NCBI GenBank assembly: GCA_030710605.1 | Contig: CP092877.1 | Span: 1-64,000 of the forward strand | DNA: 64,000 bases | Origin: Cordylochernes scorpioides | Taxonomy: Eukaryota > Arthropoda > Arachnida > Pseudoscorpiones > Chernetidae | Reading direction: 5' to 3' | Part shown: positions 52,014-63,674 of the stretch, piece after piece | Numbering within the stretch: the first letter of the stretch is position 1 | Layout: each line of letters starts with the position of its first letter | The notes under the pieces: generated by a model | The model's input: only the letters and a program-made list of their open reading frames with translations | The model's database searches: none | What the model was told of the DNA's origin: nothing | Program-made: the position numbers and the translations under genes

Positions 52014-52262
52014 TACGATGTACTAGAGCGCCATCTGTTATCAAATTATAAAACTATTTTAGAGGCGTAATATTCTTTTTAAAATAAAACAATTTCTACT
52101 TAAAAAAATAATTAAAGATTCGAATCCAAACAACGCAACTTCGAAAATCTAACGACACACAGTGAGGCCCTCCCTTTAATTTTTCCATCGCAGCAAGGAC
52201 AGTAGAAAGTGTTTTATTTAAAAAAGAATATTACACCTCTAAAATAGTTTTATATTTGAATA
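52014..52262. repeat. MITE M2, both arms
   Basis: Left arm ACTAGAGCGCCATCTGTTAT to TAAAACAATTTCTACT; right arm is its complement from CCTCCCTTTAATTTTTCC to ACCTCTAAAATAGTTTTATA. Arms of about 90-100 bp around a 55-bp loop, with deletions relative to 36786-36965. Confidence 0.8.
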
Positions 52263-52382
52263 TAATTTACATTCTAGAAAAAAGCCTAAAAAGGTGATAG
52301 CTAGATTTGTTCAATTAGAATATTTGTGAATTTATTATCAAGGAGAAAATTGGGAGATATCAAATTAAGATTGGTCTGCTGC

Positions 52383-54133
52383 TTGTGAAGATAGGTGAAC
52401 AAACTTGTGATGATAGGTAAACAAACTTATGATGAGAGGTAAACAAACTTGTGATGATAGGTAAACAAACTTGTGATGATAGGTAAACAAACTTGTGATG
52501 ATAGGTAAACAAACTTGTGATGATAGGTAAACAAACTTGTGATGATAGGTAAACAAACTTGTGATGAGAGGTAAACAAACTTGTGATGATAGGTAAAAAC
52601 AAACTTTTGATGATAGGTAAACAAACTTGTGATGATGGGTAAACAAACTTGTGATGAGAGGTAAACAAACTTGTGATGAGAGGTAAACAAACTTGTGATG
52701 AGAGGTAAACAAACTTGTGATGAGATGTAAAAAAACTTGTGATGAGAGGTAAACAAACTTGTGATGAGAGGTAAACAAACTTGTGATGAGAGGTAAACAA
52801 ACTTGTGATGAGAGGTAAACAAACTTGTGATGAGAGGTAAACAAACTTGTGATGAGAGGTAAACAAACTTGTGATGAGAGGTAAACAAACTTGTGATGAT
52901 AGGTAAACAAACTTGTGATGAGAGGTACACAAACTTGTGATGATAGGTAAACAAACTTGTGATGAGAGGTAAACAAACTTGTGATGATAGGTAAACAAAC
53001 TTGTGATGAGAGGTAAACAAACTTGTGATGATAGGTAAACAAACTTGTGATGATAGGTAAACAAACTTGTGATGAAAGGTAAAAACAAACTTTTGATGAT
53101 AGGTAAACAAACTTGTGGTGATAGGTAAACAAACTTGTGATGAGATGTAAAAAAACTTGTGATGAGAGGTAAACAAACTTGTGATGATAGGTAAACAAAC
53201 TGGTGATGAGAGGTAAACAAACTAGTGATGAGAGGTAAACAAACTTGTGATGATAGGTAAACAAACTTGTGATGATAGGTGAACAAACTTGTGATGAAAG
53301 GTAAAAACAAACTTGTGATGATAGCTAAACAAACTTGTGATGAGAGGTAAACAAACTTGTGATGAGAGGTAAACAAACTTGTGATGATAGGTAAACAAAC
53401 TTGTGATGATAGGTAAACAAACTTGTGATGATAGGTAAATAAACTTGTGATGAGAGGTAAACAAACTTGTGATGAGAGGTAAACAAACTTGTGATGATAG
53501 GTAAACAAACTTGTGATGATAGGTAAAAAAACTTGTGATGATAGGTAAACAAACTAGTGATTATAGGTAAACAAACTTGTGATGAGAGGTACACAAACTT
53601 GTGATGATAGGTAAACAAACTTGTGATGATAGGTAAACAAACTTGTGATTATAGGTAAACAAACTTGTGATGAGAGGTAAACATACTTGTGATGAGAGAT
53701 AAACAAACTTGTGATGATAGGTAAACAAACTTGTGATGAGAGGTAAACAAACTTGTGATGATAGGTAAACAAACTTGTGATGAGAGGTAAACAAACTTGT
53801 GATGAGAGGTAAACAAACTTGTGATGAGAGGTAAACAAACTTGTGATGAGAGGTAAACAAACTTGTGATGATAGGTAAACAAACTTGTGATGATAGGTAA
53901 AAAAACTTGTGATGATAGGTAAACAAACTAGTGATTATAGGTAAACAAACTTGTGATGAGAGGTAAACAAACTTGTGATGAGAGATAAACAAACTTGTGA
54001 TGATAGGTAAACAAACTTGTGATGAGAGGTAAACAAACTTGTGATGAGAAGTAAACAAACTTGTGATGAGAGGTAAACAAACTTGTGATGAGAGGTAAAC
54101 AAACTTGTGATGAGAGACGCACAAACTTGTAAA
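52383..54133. repeat. 22-bp minisatellite, about 79 copies
   Basis: The unit core is GTGATGAGAGGTAAACAAAC with two more bases (TT). Units alternate between GATGAGAGG and GATGATAGG types, with some 23-24 bp variants (GGTAAAAACAAAC). Since 22 is not a multiple of 3 and the minus strand has no stop in any phase, long minus-strand frames arise in all three phases. I see no sign of real coding. Confidence 0.95.
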
Positions 54134-54649
54134 TCTGCTCACATTTATCAAGAGTTGTCTTTAACCCGCCGAATTTAGCTGTATTATTGTGAGTTTTAAA
54201 ATATTAATGTGAATTCAAGGTTTTAAATATTTAAATAATATGTTATTTGTGCCTATAAATACATCTGGGCAAACTTTGACATTATTAGATAAATAAAATT
54301 ATCTTCTTCCCGTCCATAAATACTTCTACCAAATTATAACCATAAAATGTGAATTTTTACCCAGGCCTTACTAATGGGAGAGTTGTATGGTATAGTATTT
54401 GATTTTTTAAATGGGTTATAATCCCTAAAATTATTACAAATCCATTCAAAATAAAGAGAACTGATAACTATATATATAATGTATACAGGTGTGTGAGAGT
54501 TAGAAATAAGGATTATTTTCGCATTGAACTCACAACCCCGAATTTCTATTAAAGCTAATGTGGCATAAATTCATCAATATTGGGTCATCATTCAAATTAT
54601 ATCTAGTGTCTTTACTGGCAATTTATTTACCCGAGTACATTCTGTCTAT
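54134..54649. other. AT-rich stretch before the duplication border
   Basis: No gene or known repeat. It directly joins Gypsy-1 sequence at 54650, where copy 1 would continue with gag and RT start. Confidence 0.5.
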
Positions 54650-54651
54650 AG

Positions 54652-54923
54652 TATTTGAAGGACTGGGACAGATCGGAAACCCTTACGAAATCAAATTGAA
54701 ACCTGGAGCAAAACCATATGCTGTGCATACTCCTCGACGGGTACCAATACCTTTGATGGAAAAGCTCAAAACAAGATTGGAAGAGCTCGACAAAGACGAG
54801 ATCTTGACGAAGATTTTTGAAGCTCAACAAGAAGATACGACCCTGAAAGCAGTAGTCAACTACCTTGAGCAAGGCTGGCCAGATCTCACAGGCTCTGCTC
54901 TCTTATTGGCATGTCAAGGATGA
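54652..54923 (+). pseudogene. Gypsy-1 RT stub, duplicate
   Basis: Same as 10885-11156 (VFEGLGQIGNPYEIKL..., then the jump to the integrase lead-in). The gag and 5' LTR that precede it in copy 1 are absent here. Confidence 0.85.
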
Positions 54924-56052
54924 ACTCGGCGTTCAAAATGGACTACTGATGCGTAGCTGTCGTCTTGTTATTCCAGCAAGTATGAAACTGGAGATCCTAG
55001 ATAAGTTGCACGCTGGGCACTTCGGGATTACAAAAACAAGACTTCGCGCACGTGAGACGGTATGGTGACCTGGAATTTCGGAAGAGATCGCGGAAACGGT
55101 CAGAAAGTGCAGTGTCTGTATCCAGGAAGCAGTCTCAAAACATGAACCTTTGATACCAACCAACTTTCCTACACGACCGTGGCAGAAGATTGGAATGGAT
55201 TTGTTAAAGTTCGAGAATAAGTGGTATCTAGTCCTCATTGACTATTATTATCGCTTTCCTGAAATGATTCAGCTGGATCGGATCACAGCCAATGTGGTGG
55301 TGCGTAGTTGCAAATCCATATTTGCCCGACATGGAATACCAGAAACTGTTGTAAGCGATAATGGGACGCAATTTGGAGCTGCTCGTGAGTTTGCAAATTT
55401 CGCAAGGCAGTACGGATTCACACATGTCACTTCAAGTCCTCGATTTCCGCAGAGCAATGGGATGGCAGAAGCAGGTGTGAAAATTGCTAAATTGATCCTC
55501 AAGAAAAATCAAGACCCATCGCTTGGACTCCTGGAGTATCGATCGACCCCTTTGGAGAACGGTTACAGCCCTGCTGAGCTTCTCATGGGACGTAAACTCC
55601 GAACGACCTTGCCAATTGCACCAGAGAATCTAAATCCAAGGTTGGTGGACTCTCAGACCCTGAAAAGAAAGGAGGGGAGAAGGAGAAAGGATATGAAATC
55701 CAGATATGATCGACGCTGCGGAGCAACGGACATGGAGGAGCTATCCGAAGGTGACACGGTTTGGATTACAGATATGTGAATCTGGGGGATTGTAAAGCAG
55801 AAAGCATCAACACCAAGGTCATATATGGTTGATACTCCAGTTGGGACTTTACGTCGAAACAGGTTCCATCTACGAAAAGGAGATACAGTGCAATATACAG
55901 CCGACCCATCGACGCCGACCTTTTCGGGGGAGGAACTGGTTGAAAATGAAAAGACCCCAGTTGTGGATTATCCCTCTAACGACTCAGAAGACGGCCAGAT
56001 AAGAACCTGGAGTGGACGAATTGTTAAACCCGTGGATCGCCTTCATTATTAA
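54865..56052 (+). pseudogene. Gypsy-1 integrase, duplicate
   Basis: Identical to 11098-12285 including both nonsense codons (55066-55068 and 56-bp-later region 55777-55779). One DNA difference (AGAAGGAG for AGACGGAG at 55679) is silent (Arg). Confidence 0.88.
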
Positions 56053-56110
56053 TTATATTATGCATTTAAAGTTTGTAATGTATATATATTTCATATCTTA
56101 AAAAGGGGGG

Positions 56111-56218
56111 TGTGCTGAGAACATTGGATGTTTTCCCACGTGCCGCGGCGGAGCGTGACCGTGCCTGCACGGGTGAGTAGTTGTTGTTTTGAACTCTGTA
56201 TGGATGGACATTAAAACA
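56111..56218 (+). repeat. Gypsy-1 3' LTR, duplicate
   Basis: Same as 12344-12451; no partner 5' LTR on this side, so it came by segmental copying, not by transposition. Confidence 0.92.
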
Positions 56219-56733
56219 AATTTCGACTGCAGTGCATCAAGCCTCCTAAAGTTATGTCTCATTATTTATTTACTTTGCAGCTTTTTCTTCTATAAGAAAA
56301 TCCTACTGGCAAAATATATTACATAAAATATAATTTTATTATATTGCATAAAAATACCTATATTGGTTTCTGTATTAATCAAAATTAACGCCTGATTGAC
56401 GCATAAATTTATTGTTTACAAACGTAGCCAAATAAGAATTATTCTCGCGAAATTAATATTATTTTCCATTAAAATATCAGGTATACAGATGTACTTGAAA
56501 TAGAACTTCTTAAAATAGTTGCAATTTGGATTCATAGATGGCGCCACAATACCTAAACCTATCTGCCGTTCGCTCGCTCTCTTTTTGTTTCCATTTCCGG
56601 GTTAAGACAACACATTTTACATTCTAATAACACTATTTGGAACTTTACTTAAATTTGGTATTTTATTTTAAAATACGACAATTCACTATATGCATTTTCA
56701 TTTTAAAGTAAAATATTTTTTCTACACTTATAT

Positions 56734-56865
56734 AAAACAAGAGGATGCGCCCGGGTTTAATCCGAGTGAAAGTTTGCCTAACGAATATTATTGATAATAA
56801 TATTCGGGAACACACAGAATATTATGATAATATAATTCGTTATGTCATATATTTATATAATATAT
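56734..56865 (-). mobile_element. U2 Helitron 3' part, duplicate
   Basis: Same as 12967-13098. The other half with the U2 fragment would lie beyond the window. Confidence 0.8.
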
Positions 56866-57109
56866 TGATACGTAAAAAAAAGGTTGCATAAAAATATGCT
56901 GTAAACATCTCAAAATTATTATTCCCATATTTAAATTTTCATAGAACTTTATTCCAAAAATCATCATCACTTAGCATTGTTTACATGACGACTTTGTAAA
57001 AAGGAGACGTTGGTTAAAAATAAAAACTAACGAGACATACATTCTTGATTATTTATTTCCTTTACATTAAAAATAGCTATAAAAGAAAAACTTACATACA
57101 TCCGCTACA
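56866..57109 (+). repeat. Gypsy-A 5' LTR, duplicate
   Basis: Same as 13099-13342, followed by the TTGGCGCAGTCGACAGGAT primer site at 57113. Confidence 0.92.
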
Positions 57110-57169
57110 TACTTGGCGCAGTCGACAGGATACGAAAGAAAATTAAAAAGGTAAATTTTTAATCAAAAG

Positions 57170-58942
57170 TGTGACATTAACTTGTCTTCGTAGTTAATTA
57201 AAAAACTAACAACAACATTAAGCAGACTAAAACTCAATGTATTTATTGTATTACAAACTAAACAACATATATGTAAAAGAGAGAAAATATATATATTTTT
57301 TTTAATTTATTTTACGGGGCTGCTAACCAAAATGAATGAGATATATGTAAAAGAGAGAAAATATCTTTATTTACGGGCTACTAACCAAAAGTTATGATTT
57401 TTGAGCCCAAAATCGATGTCAGGTGGCAAGGGACCCTAGGATGTGGAAGCAGGAGATGTCTCGCAGGGGTGGTGGAAACGTTGGGCAAGCAGGGGAATAG
57501 CGCCAGGGTGCAGTGAGGCGGGTGCGTTGAATAGGCCAGGAATCCAGGAGAAGTGGCAGATGGAAATGGAGGCAGAAGGTCCTTGAAGCCTAGAACTTGA
57601 GGGCCCTAGACTTCAGGATGGGGCAGCTTGAGGCTCTCGCCTCGTGCTTGTCAGGAAGGCCCTGGGAGCAGCAGTTGGCACATTTGGAGGTGCGCTGGTC
57701 AGCAATGGATGGGCAGGTTCGGCCTTCATGGCCGTCTTCACCGCAGTGGAAGCACTTAGGAGCTCTGGTGCATTGGGCAGAGTTGTGGCCGAAGCCACAA
57801 CAGCGGAAGCAGACGCGGGCGCGGATGGACTCCTCGAAGTTGAGGATTACTCCATCCACCACGATCCTCCCGCGAACGCCCAGGGCTCTAAAGGTCTTGA
57901 GGTCCACCTCGATGAAGGCGGTGCAGGTCCCGTTTCTGGGTGCAGAACGGTGCGCCACGCGCACCACCTTGTCCCCAGGAAGTTTTCTAACAGCAGCGGT
58001 TTCCAGGAAGGTCTCCTCAATTGTGGAGTTGGATGTCTCCTCATCCACTTTGAAGAGGCAGATCCGTGGCAGGATCTCCTTCTGCTGGCGGACCTTCATT
58101 CCATTCAACTTGCTGGCCAGGGAGGTTGTAACCTCAGGGATGGTGTCAGGATTGCTGGAATGGAGGACCAGCTTCCCCTTGGTGCGCAGGGAGGCCCAAA
58201 CGCCTTGGGGGAGAGTGTGAGCAGCGCGGACTGTTTTCAGCATCTCCCTTGGGTCAGCCTGTGGGTCATCTGAGATGACCACTGTGTGGGCCGCCGATTT
58301 TTCTCCATGAAGGATCACTTGGGCGGCCGCAGGCTTGGAGACGTGGGAAGGCACAGGTTTTGAAGGACCATTCAGGTTTGTCCTCTTTGCAGGCGGGTTG
58401 GGAGCTTCAGACTGCTTCCTTTTGGTTGGAGCAGGAGCAGGCAGGGTGGAGGCAGGCTTCTTGGCAGGGAGAGCAGCAGGAGCAGGAGTGGCGGGCTTGA
58501 TTGGGTCAGTCTGGGAGCTGGTTTCATTGCAGGAAGGAGCAGGGCAGGTTTGAGTGCCGCGGCAAGCAGTCTTGGGCTTGTTGGCCTCCTCAATTTCGTC
58601 CAACTCTGCGAAGGACTCGAGGGTGTCAGTGAGGTTCTCTACATTGGTAGCGAGGGCCTTGATCATTTCAGTCCGCGAGGCGATGTAGCGGATCAGGTCC
58701 TCATGCAGGGATTTCAGGGCAGGATGACCAATGGAGCTCAGGATGCTGCAGTTGCGTGAGATCACCATCTCATCTTCCCTCTCCAGGTCGGCGACGTTCA
58801 CGATGCGGGTTGTAGGCTTGTAGGCCTTCTTTTTCTTCTTGGCAGGATTCATATATATGTAAAAGAGTTATTCCTTTTTTTTATATATGCGCCAACTTGG
58901 CTACAGATTATTATTGACTTTAATATTACTTTTATATTTACA
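57170..58942 (-). repeat. LTR-B with LINE insertion, duplicate
   Basis: Same as 13403-15176; AAAAG on both sides (57165-57169 and 58943-58947). Confidence 0.82.
57590..58852 (-). CDS. LINE ORF1, duplicate, intact
   Basis: 420 residues, identical to 13823-15085, with the three zinc knuckles (CFRCCGFGHNSAQC, CFHCGEDGHEGRTC and CANC...). GC-rich against an AT-rich background. No ORF2 follows; only 235 bp to the 3' end. Confidence 0.88.
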   Translation of the reverse strand: MNPAKKKKKAYKPTTRIVNVADLEREDEMVISRNCSILSSIGHPALKSLHEDLIRYIASRTEMIKALATNVENLTDTLESFAELDEIEEANKPKTACRGTQTCPAPSCNETSSQTDPIKPATPAPAALPAKKPASTLPAPAPTKRKQSEAPNPPAKRTNLNGPSKPVPSHVSKPAAAQVILHGEKSAAHTVVISDDPQADPREMLKTVRAAHTLPQGVWASLRTKGKLVLHSSNPDTIPEVTTSLASKLNGMKVRQQKEILPRICLFKVDEETSNSTIEETFLETAAVRKLPGDKVVRVAHRSAPRNGTCTAFIEVDLKTFRALGVRGRIVVDGVILNFEESIRARVCFRCCGFGHNSAQCTRAPKCFHCGEDGHEGRTCPSIADQRTSKCANCCSQGLPDKHEARASSCPILKSRALKF

Positions 58943-58999
58943 AAAAGATTATATATTTCAAATTTAAATAACTCATTTAGAAACATCTTTATTTTTATA

Positions 59000-59378
59000 A
59001 TGGCAAATATACATAGATTTGAAAAATATTCTGGCAGTAAGAATAATATAAAAATTGAAAGTTGGATTAAGTTGTATGAAGTAGAAAATTTAAAAGCAAA
59101 CGATGAAGAAAAAATACACAATCTTATCTACTATTTAGCAAATGAAGCCTTAGAATTTTTTGCTGATGAAATTCTTACAAATGCACATATAAAAAATGGG
59201 AAACTGTAAAAGATAAACTCAATGCCAGATTTAAGCCTTACACATATAGTCCCATTGTATTAGCATCTAGAAGAAAGCTCCTTGCAAGTGAAACTGTGGA
59301 GACTTATTTTAAAGAAAAATGGACTTACTGAATCAAACATCCTGGAAAAGCGAAGAGAAAATACAGCTACTAACAGAT
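59000..59378 (+). pseudogene. Gypsy-A gag fragment, duplicate
   Basis: Same as 15234-15613, with one A fewer in the run at 59314 that changes the downstream frame. Confidence 0.8.
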
Positions 59379-59886
59379 TCTTTTTCTTCCGCACCATTAT
59401 CAGGTTCTGTAGAATCTTTAGGCTCCATTCCACTATCAGCAATAACATCTACCTCTTTCGTAAGAGGCTCTGAACTTTCAGTTTCTAGAACTGACTTTTT
59501 ATCAACTTGAGATTTTTCACTTTCTTCAACTTCAACAGACTTTTTTTCAACTTCAACCTTTTCACTTTCATCTGCTTCAACGGATTTTTTCTCAACTTCG
59601 GCTTTTTCACTTTCTTCCGTTCTACAACTGAATTTTTTTCAACTTGAGCTTTTTGACTTTCTTCAACTTCTACAACAGACTTTTCCTCAACTTCTTCTTC
59701 ATCTTCTTCTTCATCTACCATTTCATTTTGTTCATAGAAATCCTCTTCATCTATCATTTCATTCTTCTTTTCAAGAAGCAAGTCCATCATCAAGCGTTGC
59801 TGGTCCGCCATCAAGCGCTGCTGGTCCGCCATCGTCCTGATGAGGCTTTCAATGGTCGAATTTGAGGATCCTGTCGGCTGCGCCAT
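59379..59886 (-). pseudogene. Gypsy-C gag fragment, duplicate
   Basis: Same as 15614-16121: MAQPTGSSNST start, MADQQRLM repeats, acidic Glu/Lys-rich part with the same frame change. Confidence 0.65.
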
Positions 59887-59888
59887 AT

Positions 59889-60109
59889 TGTGATGTTCTA
59901 TTTTAGAAGAACGAGTTTTACGAGACATGAGAAGCTTCATAGCAAAAGAAACTCTCACTTTATTATTTTTCCTACCTATATATATACATCGCGCTTCTCG
60001 CGGACATGCAAATATATCAACCTTTCATAAGAAACAAAATGTAAAAATATATAAAACAAAACAATACTATGCAAATATCTCGAGGTATGCGACAACTTTT
60101 ATATTTACA
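59889..60109 (-). repeat. LTR-C, duplicate
   Basis: Same as 16124-16344, between the Gypsy-C primer site and the Gypsy-B polypurine tract. Confidence 0.72.
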
Positions 60110-60124
60110 TCTCCCCTTTTTTTT

Positions 60125-60548
60125 TCAAAGGTTCAGCCGGGAGACTGGCTTGATGAGGCGTTTAGACTTTGTTCTTAAAGGGTTACGGTCAGTGGAGGGT
60201 AAAGTCTGTGATGGCTCCATGGGCTCCGTTGATGGGTGGGGGTCCCTTGTCAGTCTTGTCCAGCAGAGTCGGCACAGGTGGGGGTGATGCGTGCTCACTT
60301 TCAAGTGGAGGAGGACCATTGTTCTCAATTTCCTTATGATAGTCCATGGATGAAGTTTGAGCCTCTGGCTCACCATGAAAAGGTCTCAAGAAGGCTTGAT
60401 TACGACGCAATATCCTATCTTGAGATCTCACTGCATATGACCTAGGACTTAACTGCTTGACTACAGTAGCAGGAGTCCAAACTCTTTCACGCTCTTTCAA
60501 GAACACTGGTTGATTTTCAGAGAGTTGCTGATGTGATGTAGAATGCAT
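60125..60548 (-). pseudogene. Gypsy-B integrase tail, duplicate
   Basis: Same as 16360-16800 but one extra G in the run at 60236 splits it into two frames (NQPVFLKERERVWTPATVVK and the Pro-rich end). Confidence 0.75.
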
Positions 60549-60597
60549 ATCACAATAAGATGTTTGTCTTGCGCGAGCGCGCGTTTCTAGAATTTCA

Positions 60598-61059
60598 CTA
60601 GTTTTCTCCAGTACAGATGGTTTCCAAAAGATCTTCTTTAATTGGCAACACGGTTCTGGTTCGGCGACTGTAACGTCGTTGCACAGGTGAACCTAATCCT
60701 TCTCTTGGGGTGTTTCGATAGTTCAACAGTGCCATTTGGATGTCTTCTTTTCCTCTTTCACATTTTCTAAGAAGACTTTTTGCTGTTTGAACTGCCCTTT
60801 CTGCCAACCCATTGGACCTAGGGTGTAGAGGGCTAGAGGTTTGGTGGGTAAATGACCATTCCTGTGAAAATTGCTTGAATTCTCTTGAACAATAGTTGGT
60901 ACCATTGTCAGTTTCTAGAACCTTTGGGATCCCGTGTTGGGCAAACCATTCCTTTAAATATACTATTGTTTCTTTAGAATTTAATGATTTAAGTTCTTTA
61001 AAATCAATATATTCAGAATAACTATCAGTTACCAGTAAATAATTGTGGTCATTATACAT
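60598..61059 (-). pseudogene. Gypsy-B integrase core, duplicate
   Basis: D-D-E core as in 16784-17293; one extra T near 60621 and one lost G near 60590 change the end of the frame. Confidence 0.85.
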
Positions 61060-61125
61060 AAAAACATCAGATGCTACAATCTGCCATGGAATTTTGGGTA
61101 TTTCCTTGTTAATGATTGTTTGTTT

Positions 61126-63282
61126 TTAATTACTCCTGGAATTGGAAATGCAAATCATGCACTTTTCTCCTTGGTTGATTATATCTTTTGTTACTCCAGG
61201 CCAATAAATTGATTCCTTGGCTCTTTGAAGAGTGCCGTTGATGCCAATATGTCCGATGTGCAGACTCTTTAAGACCTTGACTCTAAGAGATTTAGGGATT
61301 ATTATGCGGAGTCCTTTGAATATTAAGCCTTCATGCAAAGAGATTTCTTCTCTGAAGGGCCAATATAATCTGCATTCAATTGGAACTCCAGACTTGTGTT
61401 CCGGCCATCCATTTATTAGAAGTGACTTTAGTTGCGATAGTTCTGGATCAGTTTCTGTTGCCGTCACCAGTTCATTCTTTGTTAGGCTTTGTGGCATAGA
61501 AATACATAGAAGAATTTCTAGATGCTCGTTTTCAAATTTTTCTTCTTCAACACAATCCCTGCTTAGTAAATCAGCTATAAACATACCTTTACCTCTAACA
61601 TATTTTACCTTTAGATCATAGGGCTGTAGCTCTAATAATATTCTCTGCAAACGGAGTGGCGATTTGCTCAAGCATTTCTTTAAAATGGTTTCGAGAGGCT
61701 TATGGTCAGTTTCTACCAAGATAGGTCTACCAAAAATGTATTTATGAAACTTTCGGCATCCAAATTTTATTTCTAAGGCCTCTTTCTCAATCTGGGGATA
61801 GTTGCGCTGGTAGTCAATTAGTGTTGCTGAAGCAAAGGCAATTGGACGGTTGTCCTGCATAAGTACAGCTCCAACCGCATGCGAACTAGCATCAACTGAC
61901 ATTGTCAGTGTCGCATTTGGATTAAAGAATTTCAAAGCAGGTGCCTTCTTTAATGCAATTTTAATTTCTTCTAGATCATTATCAAGGGAAGGGTCCCAGT
62001 TCCAAACAACATTTTTCTTAAGGAGCATCCTCATGTTGCTGGTCTTTTCCGATGCATTAGGTCTGAAACTCTGCAAGTATTGTATCATACCAAGTAAGCG
62101 CTGAAGCTCCTTGCGATTTCTAGGACTCTGGATATCATTTATTGCTTTGACCTTTCCAGGGTCTATTTGTATTCCTGCTTTTGATATCAAATGTCCCAAA
62201 ATTTTAACTTGTTCTCTTTCGAAGACACATTTTTCTTTGTTTAATTTGATTCCAGTTGATTTAAGCAAAGAAAGAACCTCATAAGTTCTCTTTCTCAATG
62301 TACCCAGGTCAGGTGCATGGATCAGAATATCATCCATTGAGTTTTCTACTCCCTTTAGGTCACTTAGTAAATCAGTCATAATTTGTTGCATTATTTCTGG
62401 GGCAGTTTTAATACCAAATGGTACCCGTAAGAATGAGTATCTTCCCCATGGTGTTGAAAAAGTTAAGTATGGTTGTGTTTCTTCATCAACTGGGAGTTGC
62501 CAAAAGCTTTTCTTTAAATCCAGTTTGGTGAAGTATTTGGACTTGTGCAAGGTGACTGCAATGTCCTCCAGTCGTTTGAGAGGAAACTTTCTTCGTAACA
62601 AAATCTTGTTTAAGTCTGAAGGATCAAGACATATCCTTATCTTTCCGTCCTTGCGAACTATCACCATATGACTGGAGATGGGAGTGGGGTGATTCACTTT
62701 TTTGATTATGCCCAATGCTTCCATTTCATCAAGTTCCTTCTTGACATTAGCTTTAATTGCAAACGGTATCTTGCGAGCAGGTTTAATGGGCAAATTTTTT
62801 GGAATTTCTGAAAAGTCAGCTTTATATTTATAGTTCCTTATAAGCCCTATACCTTTAAACAATCCTTCAAATTCCATTTCTGGACAGACTTCATCAACCC
62901 TGTAGATCAAGCCTAACTGTGAGCAGGCATCTCTTTCCAGAATCGGAGTTATTCCTTTTTCTGATATTATAAATCTGAGACCTACTGCCTTACTTTTTAT
63001 TGCGCAAGTAACATTTGTCTCGCCCATTACCCTTATAGATTCACCAGAGTAAGTTAATAACTTCCTTACTCTACTTGAATTAATTTTTAGTTTAAGTTTT
63101 TTAGAGAGTGTCAAAGGTATGACATTGCACTGAGCTCCAGTGTCCAATTTAAAATCAACTGTTTGATTTCCTTTGAACGTTACTCTTTCCAACCACTCTT
63201 GTCCATTTCGGGTCTTTATTTCATTTATTGAGAGAGAAAATTCATCCGATTCCACCTCAGTATCTTCTACAAGGTTTACCAC
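61126..63282 (-). CDS. Gypsy-B protease, RT, RNase H, integrase zinc domain, duplicate
   Basis: 718 residues, same as the 17360-19909 protein from VNLVEDTEVESDEFSL on: protease DTGAQCNVI, RT with SMDDILIH, RNase H, HHCC. A one-base loss (ATGTTAG for ATGGTTAG at 63320) separates it from gag, so here gag and pol are in different frames. Confidence 0.88.
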   Translation of the reverse strand: MVNLVEDTEVESDEFSLSINEIKTRNGQEWLERVTFKGNQTVDFKLDTGAQCNVIPLTLSKKLKLKINSSRVRKLLTYSGESIRVMGETNVTCAIKSKAVGLRFIISEKGITPILERDACSQLGLIYRVDEVCPEMEFEGLFKGIGLIRNYKYKADFSEIPKNLPIKPARKIPFAIKANVKKELDEMEALGIIKKVNHPTPISSHMVIVRKDGKIRICLDPSDLNKILLRRKFPLKRLEDIAVTLHKSKYFTKLDLKKSFWQLPVDEETQPYLTFSTPWGRYSFLRVPFGIKTAPEIMQQIMTDLLSDLKGVENSMDDILIHAPDLGTLRKRTYEVLSLLKSTGIKLNKEKCVFEREQVKILGHLISKAGIQIDPGKVKAINDIQSPRNRKELQRLLGMIQYLQSFRPNASEKTSNMRMLLKKNVVWNWDPSLDNDLEEIKIALKKAPALKFFNPNATLTMSVDASSHAVGAVLMQDNRPIAFASATLIDYQRNYPQIEKEALEIKFGCRKFHKYIFGRPILVETDHKPLETILKKCLSKSPLRLQRILLELQPYDLKVKYVRGKGMFIADLLSRDCVEEEKFENEHLEILLCISMPQSLTKNELVTATETDPELSQLKSLLINGWPEHKSGVPIECRLYWPFREEISLHEGLIFKGLRIIIPKSLRVKVLKSLHIGHIGINGTLQRAKESIYWPGVTKDIINQGEKCMICISNSRSN

Positions 63283-63674
63283 TCTTTCCCTTTTGGCAGT
63301 TTTGCATAATTTTGAAAAATGTTAGCCTTTTTACATTTATGGCATACTTTACCATATGCTGGGCATTTGTTTATTTCATGTTTAGCTCCACAGCGTGTAC
63401 AATTATTTATAAGTTTCTTAAAGCTTGTGGTATCTCTAGGATTAAAGGCTTTCTGTGAGAAATCTCTACTAATTTTTCTTTCGATTGTGGAAATGGATGG
63501 CTCACTTTCGTTCCTATCTTTAATTTCTCTTAGTTGTGTGTTAGCATTTTCAGCAGCTACACATATTTGAATTGCTTTAGTTATATTCAGATCTGGATCA
63601 GAAAGTAATTTTTCTCGAACATCATTATTTTGTATACCAACAACTATTCTATCCTTAATTAGTTCATCCTCCAT
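63276..63674 (-). pseudogene. Gypsy-B capsid end and zinc knuckles, duplicate
   Basis: IKDRIVVGIQNNDVREKLL to CHKCKKAN, then out of frame because of the lost G, so the second knuckle is broken (ends IFQNYAKLPK). Confidence 0.85.

Noticed and set aside
52383-54133. Possible CRISPR array
   Set aside because: Units are contiguous with no spacers, and the context is eukaryotic.
52360-54151. Minus-strand frames of up to 382 codons in the minisatellite, as a repeat protein
   Set aside because: All three phases are open because the 22-bp unit lacks stops on that strand; the frames share one repeat peptide and have no conserved start or flank.
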